This document shows, piece after piece, positions 1-11,570 of a DNA stretch of 64,000 nucleotides. Numbering within the stretch: position 1 is the first letter of the stretch; each line of letters begins with the position of its first letter. This DNA comes from Caprella mutica (taxonomy: Eukaryota > Arthropoda > Malacostraca > Amphipoda > Caprellidae), in NCBI GenBank assembly GCA_947561585.1, contig CANNZV010001064.1, forward strand, positions 264,497 through 328,496, read 5' to 3'. Below the pieces are notes generated by a model that was not told the origin of the DNA, ran no database searches, and worked only from the letters and a program-made list of their open reading frames with translations. A program made the position numbers and the translations under genes.

Positions 1-254
1 CTCGGGCAGACAGACGAACTGTATATATTTCCTAGCCTATATATTTTCTTGCCTTAACTGGTTCCCGGGGTCAATTCACACAAATAATTATGTCCAGTTA
101 AATAAAAAATAAATGATATGCATCAATAACGAGCTATCATACATGTTTATATTTCTATAGAACTCTATCTGTGTTCTAAGTAAAGAGATTAAAAATGATA
201 AATTATTTTAAAAAGCGTATGTTTCAAATATAACTCCTTTTCGGAGATATTGAT

Positions 255-345
255 ACTCGGACATCCAGCACAGTAATCTAGCACTAAAGTGTTGGCTTAC
301 AGGTCTTGGAATCAATTCCCGATAATCCAGTTAGCGGGAATCTCC
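255..345 (+). repeat. Possible tRNA-derived SINE relic
   Basis: The stretch has an A-box-like start (AGCACAGTAATCTAGCAC) and a B-box-like GGAATCAATTCCC about 40 bases later, the layout of a tRNA-derived pol III promoter. It does not fold as an intact tRNA by eye, and no tail or second copy was recognised. Confidence 0.25.
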
Positions 346-374
346 ATCTTTGGAAACACGTATGTTACTTTTCA

Positions 375-600
375 ATGTATTATCAGGGAAACAAATTATG
401 ACTACAGTTAGAATATTAATTACGAAAACCGTGGATTTTTCAGTCAATATTTTGAGATTTGGCATTGTTGCTTCGGATAAGCCCCGCCTTTTTGTAGTAA
501 CTAGAAAAGATGCCAATAAGTTAATAGTAAATGACAATATAGATACCAATTAGTGAATTTTTATTGAATATTCAAACATGGTGTCAATTAAATTATGTTG
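375..600 (+). repeat. Dispersed repeat G, left copy
   Basis: This roughly 225-bp sequence recurs in inverted orientation at 7268-7492, with only scattered substitutions. It begins ATGTATTATCAGGG and includes AAGCCCCGCCTTTTTG. A short open frame of about 58 residues is shared by both copies on one strand but has no ATG start, so I do not call it a gene. The two copies flank about 6.7 kb that contains the transposase gene. Confidence 0.8.
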
Positions 601-2665
601 TTTATTAATATTTGAACATTTACTTTAAATTATTTTGGTGAGTAAGTTTCAAATTCTTAATCAATGCTTTCGAAATCAAATAAATTCAATTTGTAGTGTC
701 ATATATTTTATTTTCCAATCTTAACACTGAATAGCAATAGCTCAATATAACTAAGAGACTATCAAAGGCAGCTTTTCTTGAACAGATAAGAATAATTCTT
801 TCGATCAAATTATGTTACACCTATGAACCTAATGAAATATCGCTAAAATGATCGAAATACTGCAAATCTATCAAAAATACAGGTTTCATGATTTTAGCGG
901 AGTAGTGTATGGTCAAATTTACCAAAGGTTCTGTTTGTAATATTTCAATATATACAATTTCGGTATATATATACTATATAATCCTCAAACTTGTTTTTAT
1001 TTCAGGTATATCATTCATGAACTATATCACTAGTCGGGCTGTTCACAGCTCGTAAATTTTATAGTTTTTATTATTCTTAACGCATGCAGTTTTGAAGGAT
1101 AGCGCTAGGGTTATGCTCTTCAACTACGAGGTCTTACAATTTTGTGTTAGGTGGGGCCATATGCCTAAAACTATAAACTCTTTATTTTCCTCTTTATTTC
1201 GTAAGTGAAGCCACCGGTGCTTTTGTAATTTTTATCATATTCCTTTACAGTAGCTTTTCTGTATCCATGAGCTTAGACACCGACTGATAGTTGGTGACTT
1301 TATTCATTGAGCCACTTTCCATTATGACTGCTTCTAAAAGTTCCTTTTATTTATTTTGCCTTTTGTTCCGATGTAACGTTAAACCACCAATTTCATAATT
1401 TAAATTTAATCATAAAATTCTTTGATTTGAGATTTACTTTAAAGGAACAAAAACTGAAGATATTATTTATTTCGTAATCATCTAAGAAAAAGGTATGGAG
1501 ACTTGAAAATCAGAAATCCAATATTATCATTGTCCTTATGATATTCTGATCTGGCAACTGCCCTTGTAGACAATCGTAGGATTTTTCTAGCATTTCGAGT
1601 AATTGTGCATGATGCTGAAATTTCATAAATTTTCCCAATTATTAGCAAATGTGGAACACTTAAAAATCGCAATTTTTGCTTTTGAAATCTTCATCTATAA
1701 ATCTATAACTATTGACCTAGATCATACAGAGTTTTGAAATATGCATATTTAATGTTAAACTAAAACCTAGATTTAGACATTTAAATTCATTGATCTCAAT
1801 TTTTCAATTGGCAACTATACAATTACAATGTGTGGAAAAGAAAAAGGAATCTACTAAATTTACAGACTTGAATTTACTATATGCTGAGTTCTATTTAGCT
1901 GATATTAAAGTTGAGCTCAATAGGACGTTAGAGTTCTATTTAGTAGTGGATTCAATTTTATTAATAAATCTTAATTTGAATCCAGATTAAATAACTTACT
2001 GAAGAATAATTTATTTACTAAGTAAGTTAAGATTTAGTTTCATAAAACGGAGACATTAAAATCTACCGAGAAGAGATTCTATAGGTGGCTCGAAAACAAT
2101 ATAGGGTGTTACCATTGTATACTGTATATTGTGGCTCGAAAACAAGGAATCGAATTTGTAAGGTAAAAACTATATTAGTATCATATACGAGTTAAAATAT
2201 TAGGAAAAAGAATCAACTGTTGACGAAATAATTTTTACAAATAAAATGCATTGCAAATCGAAATAAATTGAAACACACTTACATGTTTGAAAGATTGTTT
2301 CACGGGAAATTGGAAATGATAGAGTGAAAACAGAAACTCATCAAAGAATAGAGAACGAAAAGAGACAAACACTGTTAGCTGCACTTATACGGATGATAGA
2401 GGGAATTGGAGAGGTGATAGTAAATGAAGCATACGAGCAAAAATTTAAGACCTTGTAGTTGAAGGACATAAACCTCTCCTATAGAACTACAAGTTATAAT
2501 TTAATTTATTTAAGAAAAAATCAAAGTTAATTCATTAATAATTGGAATATAAATTAGGTTATAACAATGAATTAATAAACTAAATAAAGATAGAAATGTA
2601 TTTTCATATAGCTAACTAAACTAATAAACTAACGATTACAAATAAAAACGGTCAAATATTTTATC
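601..2665. other. Unique AT-rich sequence around repeat E
   Basis: Apart from repeat E at 1172-1387 I see no gene, element end or tandem array. A short echo, GTGGCTCGAAAACAA, occurs twice (about 2083 and 2131). Confidence 0.5.
1172..1387 (+). repeat. Dispersed repeat E, copy 1
   Basis: This matches 14077-14334 in the same orientation. Shared landmarks are GTAGCTTTTCTG, CATGAGCTT, TTGAGCCACTTTCC, TGACTGCTTCT and a terminal ACGTTAAACC. This copy lacks some blocks present in the other. A hairpin (GACACCGAC...GTTGGTGAC, 1275-1298) is retained with one wobble-type difference. The repeat class is unknown. Confidence 0.7.
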
Positions 2666-4565
2666 TCAATATTTAGTATGCCCTCCTTCAGCTTCTAAAC
2701 ATTCTTGAATGCGTCGCGGCATACTCTTAGCTAAGTTAATAAAAAAAATTGGGTGGTGCCTAAGTGTATCCCACATTCTGGACACATGCTGTTCAAGGGC
2801 TTCTGGGCATCTTTCATTGGCATGGTCCCACTCGTTCACTATCCAGCCCCACACATTTTCTATCGGATTCAGATCCGGACTTCTTGCCGGCCAGCGTAGG
2901 GGCTGGAAATCAGCATTTTCACGAAACCACTGCTTTACGATGTTTGCAGTGTGGACTCTGCAGTTGTCCTGTACTATTGAGACCACCCTATGCTCATTTG
3001 CAGGTAGAGCAATGGTCCTCACAGCCAGTTTCACATTAGTGTCCAACACACTGACGTATTCTTGAGCTGCAATTTAGTATCAAAAGAAATAGTAAAGCTT
3101 ATCAAAATAAGCTCTTGAGTAAAAAAAAAAATTTTTGCCTTCTTGTATTAATATATGGAATTTAAAATATAAAACCATTTCAGAATTATTATTCAAATTC
3201 CCTTCTTTCAGCGAAATCTCTAATACCAGTTCCAAATTTAAATGAGATGCTTAACAACATAAAAACTAATTATTCAATTGCAAATAGAGGATTCGGGTAT
3301 ATTTAAATGGAATGGAAAAAATGGAAATAGCTTAATTGTCATGATATAAAAATTAAAAATATTCTTCAACCTAATTCAAATAGTAAAGATTAAATTTCAA
3401 GATTTTAACTATAATTAATTGTAACATTATGACAAAATCATTTATTCACCCATTAACTCACCAGTAAATCGAGATGTGATGCGAGTTAGCTCTCCAGGAC
3501 CGCCCGACCAGATCCAGCCAAACATATTTAGCGACACGTAACCAGAATGATTGGTTTCGACGATATGTCGTTCATCGTATCTTGTTTTGGCTGGTCTCCA
3601 GACATGCATCCTACCCTTCTGGTCACTTTTGAAGGTTTTTTCATCTACGAATATGACATACTGCCAAAAGTTGTCATAAGTGTGATTTCTGAAACGGTAA
3701 TAGAAGTTAGCAGTCATAATTGATTTATGAATAGGAATAATCCAAAATCCAAAAATCCTACATATCTTTTCATAGTAAAGAGTTCAATTTTTTATTTTTA
3801 AATTTAAATATTTATCTTGATTAGATTATAACTAACAACACAAACTCTACAGTAAAGACTAACTTATGTTTTCTTATCGGTGCTCTCTGCAGAAATTGAG
3901 TCTCTCTTCTACATGACGTCTCGTAAGAGTCTCTCTGCAAGCAGGGACATGGTGGAACAGGGCAGCTTCTTTGAGCCTATTTCTCACGGTTCGGACAGAT
4001 ACTCTGTTAACCAATCCTGTTCAAAGAAACATAAATCAATAAATGAATTAATTATCACAGGCTTTGATATTTATCGATAGATTTCAATTGGCAAACTAAC
4101 ACAATATTTAGTAATTAGAATCAGAAACAAACCTTCATCTCTGGTTATTTTCACAGTAGTAGTGAGAGGGGTAGCGCGAGCTCTAGCGATGATTCGCGCA
4201 TCTTCATCAGCCGTGGTGGCGCGGGACCTGCCACTCCGCCTCCTGGAATTCAAATCCCCCTCTTCTACTTCTCTGTGGGTGCAAATTATTCAAATTATTC
4301 CCATAGTATTATAAATCATGTTCATTCAATGTCCTATTCAAAAACTTTTAAGAGACACAGATTTGGATAGTTTGATAAAGTTAAAATATGATTAAGTTCA
4401 CCTTTTCAACCACCTCTGCACAGTACTCAAGCAACAACCCAACTCTGCACTGATTTGCCGGAAAGAAAGGCCAGCATCTTTAAGGGCAACAATTTTGCCT
4501 CTCAGAATAAGCCTCTCTTTTTCTCTGCGTGTGTTGGTTACTCCCAAATTATTATTTCGATCCAT
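2666..4565 (-). CDS. Five-exon Tc1/mariner-superfamily transposase, spacing DD35E
   Basis: Exons on the minus strand are 4565-4402, 4272-4133, 4016-3878, 3688-3462 and 3066-2666. They total 1071 nt with phases that match at every join, giving 356 residues and a stop. Residues about 20-55 form a helix-turn-helix (LSFRQISAELG), 64-80 a GRPR-like linker (RRRSGRSRATT), and about 103-147 a second DNA-binding helix set. The DDE domain has D163 (VIFVDEKTF), D257 (IVQDNCRVHT) and E293 (SPDLNPIENVW). Thirty-five residues separate D257 and E293, against 34 in classical Tc1. The length is normal for a full Tc1-like transposase, with no frameshift or stop inside exons. A cut-and-paste transposase is expected to act in the nucleus on its own terminal repeats, but I see no convincing terminal repeats nearby. 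Introns are 129, 116, 189 and 395 bp. The start is the ATG at 4565; TTGCATTTCAG just upstream could be the acceptor of a 5' UTR intron. AATAAA at 2510-2505 is a weak candidate polyA signal. Family assignment is strong; activity or domestication is inference. Confidence 0.85.
3689..3877 (-). other. Intron 3 of the transposase, with ATAAGA donor
   Basis: Exon 3 ends ...GAGCACCG and is followed by ATAAGAAAAC; the intron ends ...CCGTTTCAG before exon 4. Phase matching (CG + A) and the expected protein join (CREHR-NHTYD) place the border exactly here. The donor therefore reads AT instead of GT, while the rest of the hexamer (xTAAGA) is a good consensus. Read through, the next codon is TAA. The other three introns have GTGAAC, GTTTGT and GTGAGT donors and CAG acceptors. 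Confidence 0.75.
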
Positions 4566-5082
4566 ATTTCTGAAATGCAACACTAAATAAAACAATGCAC
4601 GGAATAAATGGATAAGTAAGTCATGCTATAATATCACCAGTAAAAGTTAATATTCATGCTTTAGACATGCGAAACTTGGAATTTCAATATATGATGGATA
4701 TACTCTTGAGGCTCACTAGAGAAATTGATTTCATTTATATTTGTAGCGGTAACATACTATACTGTATATAAATATTAGCTATATACATATAAATCTCGAG
4801 TTAAGATAAGAAAGCCGAAGTTTGTTAATTTAATATGAATAGATTTATAACTTTAACTATCCCAATAATTTTCCGCAATTCAATGCTGCTCTAGTGGAGA
4901 GCAGCTAAATTTTGGCTTAACCACAAATAGGCTAATAAAATGAATGCATACACGAAAATAAATTAAAAGAAACTTTGAAGAATTAGCCTGAATTGTGTTC
5001 TTCTATGAAAGATTTCATCTATCACCATCTGTGGAAATAATTAATGCAGAAAAGCTACTCTGCGTATACATTATATAATCAC

Positions 5083-5261
5083 CAGGGCTGGGACAATATG
5101 ACCTAAAAACTATAGATCCCAAAACTATTATAGACGGAGAGAATTAAAGAGTATTGAATGGTTCTACACCAGCGGTATATAGTATTCGATACCATTTCAT
5201 TTAGTTTCGTCTATGATATTTTCGGGATCAATAGTTTTTAGGTCATATTGTCCCAGCCCTG
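5083..5261. mobile_element. hAT-like MITE with 8-bp target duplication
   Basis: A 179-bp palindromic element with long terminal repeats starting CAGGGCTGGGACAATATGAC. It is flanked on both sides by the exact 8-bp direct repeat ATAATCAC (5075-5082 and 5262-5269). CAGGG termini and 8-bp duplications are the hallmark of the hAT superfamily. There is no coding capacity. A divergent relative lies at 26786-26942. Confidence 0.88.
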
Positions 5262-5269
5262 ATAATCAC

Positions 5270-6654
5270 TAATAAAAAAAAGTGACGAAAAGAAACATTT
5301 ACTCCGGTAACTGTATTCCTAAATAAATAAAGATAATGAAGAGGTAATAGTAAAGGGAATTTTATAGACTTCAAATTAACCAAAATTCTAAAGAACTACT
5401 ATTTGAACAACTCAAAATGAAAGTGACAAATGAAGAACCATTTCACTGGAAAATCTAAAACAAAATGGAGGAACTTCGCATAATTCAAACACTCGCAGTA
5501 GTCTGTTAGTGGGTGTTAACTTAGATCATGAATATATAAATAACTTTATAAAAATAAATCTAAATGATCTTTAACAACCATTTGAAAAAATTCTTATCGA
5601 GTACTGTAAGATTTCGACTTCTAAACCACAAAGCGAAATGAATGGAAATATAGGTTACGTCGACTCGACAATCTAATATCTTTAAATGGAATTGAAAATT
5701 TAGCAATAAAATAGGAAATATAGAATCCGTATGTGACGATTGCAATCCAGTTTGTTCATGTTGTTACCTATTATGAAATCATATCTAGTTGATTAATAAA
5801 GTTACAGTTTATAAACTTTTATTTGGTTTCCATCACTTCGCAGAAACTACAATACCGCCTGGAATTTGGGTTAACTATTAATTTAATTAATAAAACTTAC
5901 TCTTTAATCAATTTTGAACAAATAATAGGTTTCGTTTTACCGTTCGTCTGAATTAGCAGTAAAATAACCATACTAAAATTTTCCTGGTTTTAAATAATAG
6001 TACTATTTAAAGATATTAAAACTAATTATTAGATGCAATTTTCATGCCCAACTTACCTTCAATAGTGCCGGAACTGTAGTGATCATAATCGTTTAAGCAG
6101 ACTAGATTTCACGTTCATCACTGTGATAAGACATCTCTGCTTGCAATTTTAAGTTTTTATTTCAGAGAAATCCTTTTCTCATAAATTCAGTGAACTCAAT
6201 TTAAAATTCCAAATAATAATATAATTTCGTTACATATTTCATAATTTATTGTTAGATAAGCCAGATGACATTACTACTTTGTATACTACTGAATGGATTA
6301 TGCCTTCCATAAAGGCTAATATTTTATACTTCTAGTTGTAATAAGGATGGTGAACGGGATCAAATAAAATCCATGAGCACTATTTCGAATATCTTCAAGC
6401 ATTATAATCGAGAGATTTTCTTAAACTAAATTATTATTTAACACCATACTTGAGACTTACAAAGATAATAAGGAGTTTTATATATCTATATATTCTCAGA
6501 TAGATTACAGATGGAGCTTTTTATTATATTTTACCATTTAAGTTTTGTTTGGTGCCCTTTTCCTTCAGCTTTCTTTTGTATCTTTTCTCAACTTCCTCCT
6601 CTTCTTTCCTATTCCTTCTGACTTGCTATATCCATGGTAAGCATCCTAGAGGTA
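5270..6654. other. Unique AT-rich sequence
   Basis: No coding frame with balanced composition, no repeats, no RNA gene recognised. Confidence 0.5.
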
Positions 6655-6937
6655 CGATCATGAGCCCCCCCCCCCCCCCCTTGTTTTTTTAATCCTTATT
6701 TACTTAGCTAAACAAATGAAGAACTACTTTGATTGAAATAACTGAGAGTTGCTAATGTAGTTTGTTGTACTGCACATTTCATGATTGTTTAATGACCTGG
6801 CAGGGGGGTTCGGGGGGCGGCACGCCCCCCGATATACATATATTTTATGTCTAGTCAGTAATGAACTACAAAAGTGTCAATAAGGATTAAATAATATAGG
6901 TAAATAAGGATTTAAAAACAGGGGGCTCATGACCGGG
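6655..6937. mobile_element. Palindromic element with C-run/G-run ends
   Basis: The left end (TCATGAGCC followed by a C run, then AATCCTTATTTACTTA) is mirrored at 6896-6937 (TAAATAAGGAT ... GGGGGCTCATGA). The centre holds the hairpin CGGGGGGCGGCACGCCCCCCG near 6812-6832. It looks like a small non-autonomous inverted-repeat element of unknown superfamily. Confidence 0.6.
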
Positions 6938-7053
6938 GGGGGGGGCTCTTGACCGGGGGGGCTTATGACCTAGGGGGGCTCATGACCGGGGGGGGCTCTT
7001 GACTTGGGGGGCTTATGACCGGGGGGGCTCTTGACCGGGGGGGGCTTATGACC
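6921..7053 (+). repeat. G-run tandem array derived from an element terminus
   Basis: Eight units of the form G(5-11) followed by CTCATGACC, CTCTTGACC or CTTATGACC. The three suffixes cycle in the same order twice, then the last two repeat. The first unit is the right terminus of the adjacent palindromic element, so the array appears to have grown from it. Confidence 0.8.
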
Positions 7054-7267
7054 TACACCCTTGCTACACAGGTCTAGATCAGGGTAACCACATGTTTACC
7101 AGATTATGAAGTCCCTGTTAATGTAGTTACACACATCTTTAAAATGTGTGAGAAATAGACTCCTTAAGTATTATGATTCAGCGACACATTAATAAATATC
7201 GACATTTCGTTAAAAGATTAATAGTTTTAATTACTTAAATCGAAATGTTAAGTTTGTATATTACTGT

Positions 7268-7492
7268 GACATAATGTAATTGACACAATCTTTGGATATT
7301 CAATTAAAATTCACTAATTGGTATCTATATTGTCATTTACTATTAACTTATTGGCATCTTTTCTAGTTACTACAAAAAGGCGGGGCTTATCCAAAGCAAC
7401 GTTGCCAAATTTCAAAATATTGACTGAAAAATCCACGGTTTTCGTAATTAATATTCTAACTGTAGTCATAATTTGTTTCCCTGATAATACAT
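7268..7492 (-). repeat. Dispersed repeat G, right inverted copy
   Basis: Reverse complement of 375-600, matching from the CTGATAATACAT end to the GTGTCAATTACATTATG end. The two copies could be terminal repeats of one large element or two independent insertions of one small element. Similarity beyond the inner ends is weak. Confidence 0.8.
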
Positions 7493-7855
7493 ACTTACAT
7501 ATCTATCTCTGCAATTGTAAATCCTATCGCATATACTTCAAATGATATGCGTCATAATAAATCATCAGTTTAATATAGTTAGGCCTAATTTGTTTTAGGT
7601 ATCGGTATACTTCTATTGTAAGTTGATTGAGGTTCGGGGCGACTAGTCTCCCTAATCTTGATAGACTGAGTAGGTAATTGGGTAGCTAGATCTTAAGCCT
7701 CTTCTAAGGCTCTATGTATTACATCCCCTCTACTTATCTAATATATCTCAAATAAGCCTTTAGAGTTGCAACATGCTCTTTCATAATAACATTCAATACT
7801 GCTACAAAGTATGCGTAATAGAACTGATCTATAATCATGTCAAAATTCATCCTAA

Positions 7856-8129
7856 AGGGCCGTACACACGTAGAGTTTTTTAAGTCCTTCCACTAGACTT
7901 TTTGTTAAGCTCCTCCTACTTTTTCCACGAGAATATAAGAAAAAACGAGATAATTATTATTTATTTCAGTTGGTATCCATGATACTTGCAGGTATCATGG
8001 ATACCAACTAAAATAAATAGCTAATAATTATATCGTTTTTTCTTATATTCTCGTGGAAAAAGTAGGAGGAGCTTAACAAAAAGTCTGGTGGAAAAACTTT
8101 AAAAAAACTACTTCTTTTGTACGGCCCTT
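7856..8129. mobile_element. MITE family B, copy 1, with central 42-bp palindrome
   Basis: Near-perfect hairpin element. Terminal repeats start AGGGCCGTACACACGTAGAG and continue through the arm motif AAAAAGTAGGAGGAGCTTA to GAATATAAGAAAAAACGA. Flanking TAA on both sides fits a 3-bp duplication of PIF/Harbinger type, though this is only suggestive. The palindromic core (GATACTTGCAGGTATC centre) is at 7968-8009. Confidence 0.8.
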
Positions 8130-9633
8130 TAAACGTATACGATATTGTATTTTCTCATTAAAGGAAGAATTACACTCGCATTTTTAACTATTTTATCATA
8201 TAAAATTGAATAAAAACTTTATATGCCTCATCTTTTGGAGGAAATTTTGTAATTAAATATCAAAATTACCCAACAAGATGCTCATTTCGACCCTAATTAT
8301 TATATATTGATTTAATGATATATGATTATTATTAATTATAAAGCTTATATAATTCAATTTAATCTCTAATTTAGATTCAGAATACAAAGTATTATAATAA
8401 TGATGATGCTTCTTTATATTTACAATTAAGAAACTTTTTAAAATTTATGAGTGCTTAGGCAGGAGAGTTTTCTTGTTTACACCGAACCTGGCGTGGAGGA
8501 TAAACTTTGCAGTTTCCAGGGAAGACAATGTTTATATTGATCACAAGTTTGAGAGCTTTGAAAGACGTTAGTATTTTTCTTCTCTAGACACCAAAGCATG
8601 TGTCCCCTGCCAACACCATCACCAAAAAAGATTTACACTTCAAGAGTACTAGCCACGAAAAAAATTTACTGAATACAGCTTCTGGTGTTGATGATCTATT
8701 TTAAATCAACAGTTCAATGATTGATTATGTGCCCAATTGGTATTTTTTGTAAAGAATTTAATTTAGATCTAGGTACTTTATCACCGATGGTTTCCGTCGT
8801 TCAGTCTTCCGTTGACTGAAGGAAGGCTTCAGCGGCTAAAATTCTAAAGAAAAACAGCCCACTTGTTCAACTTCTGAAAACATTTTCATGGTAAACTTTG
8901 GCTCAAGTGACGTTTTTAAAATATGTCCGTCCAACGTACGACATTACCGAAGAATAATTGTAGCAGGTAATTTATTTAGGACTTTTAAAAATACATGGAA
9001 CTAACTTTAGCTTAAAAGTTCTGTGAATTTGAGCGGCTGGAAAAAGGCTGTAATTGCTTTATCTGCCAAGGCAGATTTAATGAGCTATTAAAGTGGACAA
9101 TAAAAATTATGCTCAGAAGTTTCGTCATTTGACAATTTGGCTCAACATTCTTTGCCAAATTGGAATTCCGAATAGACACATGGAGTATACTCTCTCGATA
9201 AATGGAAAAATAATTATTCGAAACCAGAGTTAGATGAGATTTTAGTACGCGGTTCATCTGACCACCTTTTGTGACCAAAAAGATTTAAAAAAAATCATTT
9301 AATGAGACCAGTAAGAATGTTTGGATACAAAATGAATGAAATTTAATTAATGATTATGAAATATGTAAAATATTCACAAAAGAATAACTCTTACCTGCCA
9401 CACACATGTAGTACACAAAAGGTTGTAATTAGCTTCCAAGACATCGCTCGAGTCCTCTTGTAGCTCCAAAAGATTTCCTTACGATTCCAATCATCTCATC
9501 AATGTGGATAAAAATGAAGTGGACTAAGGAGGTGATCATCTGCAGTCTAGTGTGTATTTTTAGTCATTAATTAGCCTGGAAAAGTGACAGCTAAAGTCTT
9601 TGGAAGTTAGAGTGAGAAAAAACATGTCAATGG

Positions 9634-9712
9634 GGAGAGTGTGTGAATGGTGAGTGGTGAGTAGAGTGATAAGTGGTGAGCTATGAGGTGAATGGTGGGT
9701 AGTGAGTAAAAG
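9634..9712 (+). repeat. Short GTGAGTGGT-type degenerate tandem repeat
   Basis: Imperfect iterations such as GAATGGTGAGTGGTGAGTAG and TGAATGGTGGGTAGTGAGT. It is too diverged for a fixed period. Confidence 0.5.
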
Positions 9713-9798
9713 AGACAGCATCAAATACTTCACACTAAAATAGACACTCTCAGCACTCGGAATATGGAGCAAATATAGTTATAAAACAATTAAAATTG

Positions 9799-9875
9799 TA
9801 TTGGTATCCGTGATACCTGCAGGTATCTTGGATACCAATACAAAATTAATTCTATGTGACCGAAAATGTTGAACT
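9799..9875. mobile_element. Remnant: palindrome core plus part of a family A arm
   Basis: The core TTGGTATCCGTGATACC...GGTATCTTGGATACCAA occupies 9799-9840. It is followed by TATGTGACCGAAAATGTTGA, a decayed right arm of MITE family A. The left arm is missing. Confidence 0.6.
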
Positions 9876-11402
9876 GTATTCATAACGTAGATTATATTTC
9901 AGATGTGTTACTTGAGTTTCTTGAAGAGACAGTAGGTTTTCTTCAAAGGACGAAGCTAATGATTTCAAAATCCATTGCTCACTCATTCGCTCTCTCCATA
10001 ATAGCTTAATTATTTCCATTGAACAAGCCAGTAGAGGAAAGTCTCTTTCTTTTTTTCCGAGACACAAAAGGAAAGATGAATGAGATGAGACTCGTAATCA
10101 CTTTCTTTGCTACAGAAAATAGACATCACGGCGGAACTCTTTTTTCCTGTAGCATTAAGAGTGTCATGTTATTCTTGCCGTTCTAAATTGCTTTTAAATA
10201 TGCTAGGGATTTTATACAGTGAATTATTGTAAAAGAGTACACATTAATTATCTCGATGTTGTTCGTTTTACGCCGCGGGAGTTGGATTTTAAATATCATA
10301 GACTTATGAGTTATTACGTTAGTTGATAGATCAATTATATTGTACTACACAGTCGAGAATAAATATGAAGATTTATGCTTATTCAATTTATATAAAAATT
10401 ATAAATAAATCAAATTGGATGGTTAATAAATTACAAAACAATTTAAAAAAGATTATAATTTATAATTGAAATCACCGTTCATAACAAATATTCAGAAACT
10501 AATACAATTGGGCAATGTTCATGAGAAACATAAAAAGACATTCGCAAATAATTTTTTATGTCTATGTTTTTATGAAAATAATACTATATTACCATTATGT
10601 TAATGTATAATTCATTATACAAACAGTACGAATTCCTTCAGAGTTTGCCGTATTATCCAGTTTAGATGTGAATTACCTTCCTTCTCCCTCTTCTTTCTAA
10701 ACTGTGAATGGGAGGAACAAACACCGAGTAGACGTTCAGCAAACAATTCCCACTCGATCTGGTAAACAAAATTCACTTTAAACTCCCAACTAACAACAGT
10801 CAATATTTTGAAGGAAAACCCAACATAAGTTAAAGTTCAGTTTGTGCCTCTCGGCCTAATCAATTTAGCTTTGTAGCCTCTCTTCCGCTGGCAATTGGGT
10901 TTGTAGCTAAAATTAGACCCCACTTCTCGAACAAAGCTCTTGGAAAAGTATAGGGCATTTTCTCTCCTGTTTACATACTCCTTTATAGACTTTTAGGATA
11001 ATTGCCACCTTTAGACATTTTAGGCTCACTAATAATTACACTAGGATCAGCCTATTGTTTTAATATTATTTTTTATTTAATAGTTTATCATAATTTATAG
11101 CAATGACGTTTGTTTTCGATATTAAAATCATTATGTTTGAATTTCCATCACCATCACAAATGTACTTTTGATAGAGTAATGCTCTTGCTGATCCGTTCTA
11201 TTTTTCAGAGGTAAATAATAACATGGTTGATAATAAGGAAAGGATGCATTTCTTTTTGCTTTTTCTTCCTTTGTTGATGATACTCTTTCATCATAATTAA
11301 TGTATGCATATCGAATATGTTTTATCTCAGCTGTTATTTACAGTGAGCATTAATGATCATATCGGGTGACACGTGCCATTTTCCCTGGGGGGAAGGGGGT
11401 GT

Positions 11403-11570
11403 AGTGGGGAAAGTGGAGGAGAATGGGGAAAGTGGAGGAGAATGGAGGCAAGTGGAGGAGAATGGAGGCAAGTGGAGGAAAATGAGGGAAATTGGAGGAG
11501 AAGTAGAAGAGAATAAAGGGAAGTGGAGGAGAACTGGGGAAGGGGAGGTGGAGGAGAATGGAGGGAAGTG
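11403..11570 (+). repeat. Purine-rich minisatellite, about 19-bp unit
   Basis: Unit approximately GTGGAGGAGAATGGGGAAA with variants. The open frame covering it (11353-11571) is a by-product of the repeat. Confidence 0.8.

Larger units (their letters stand above)
8130..11402. other. Mostly unique sequence
   Basis: Contains only the GTGAGT-type repeat and the palindrome remnant at 9799. Short frames at 9012, 9560, 9852 and 10615 have no recognisable family and no splice-supported partners. Confidence 0.5.

Noticed and set aside
2709..3065. Plus-strand frames of 118 and 91 residues
   Set aside because: Antisense shadows of transposase exon 5.
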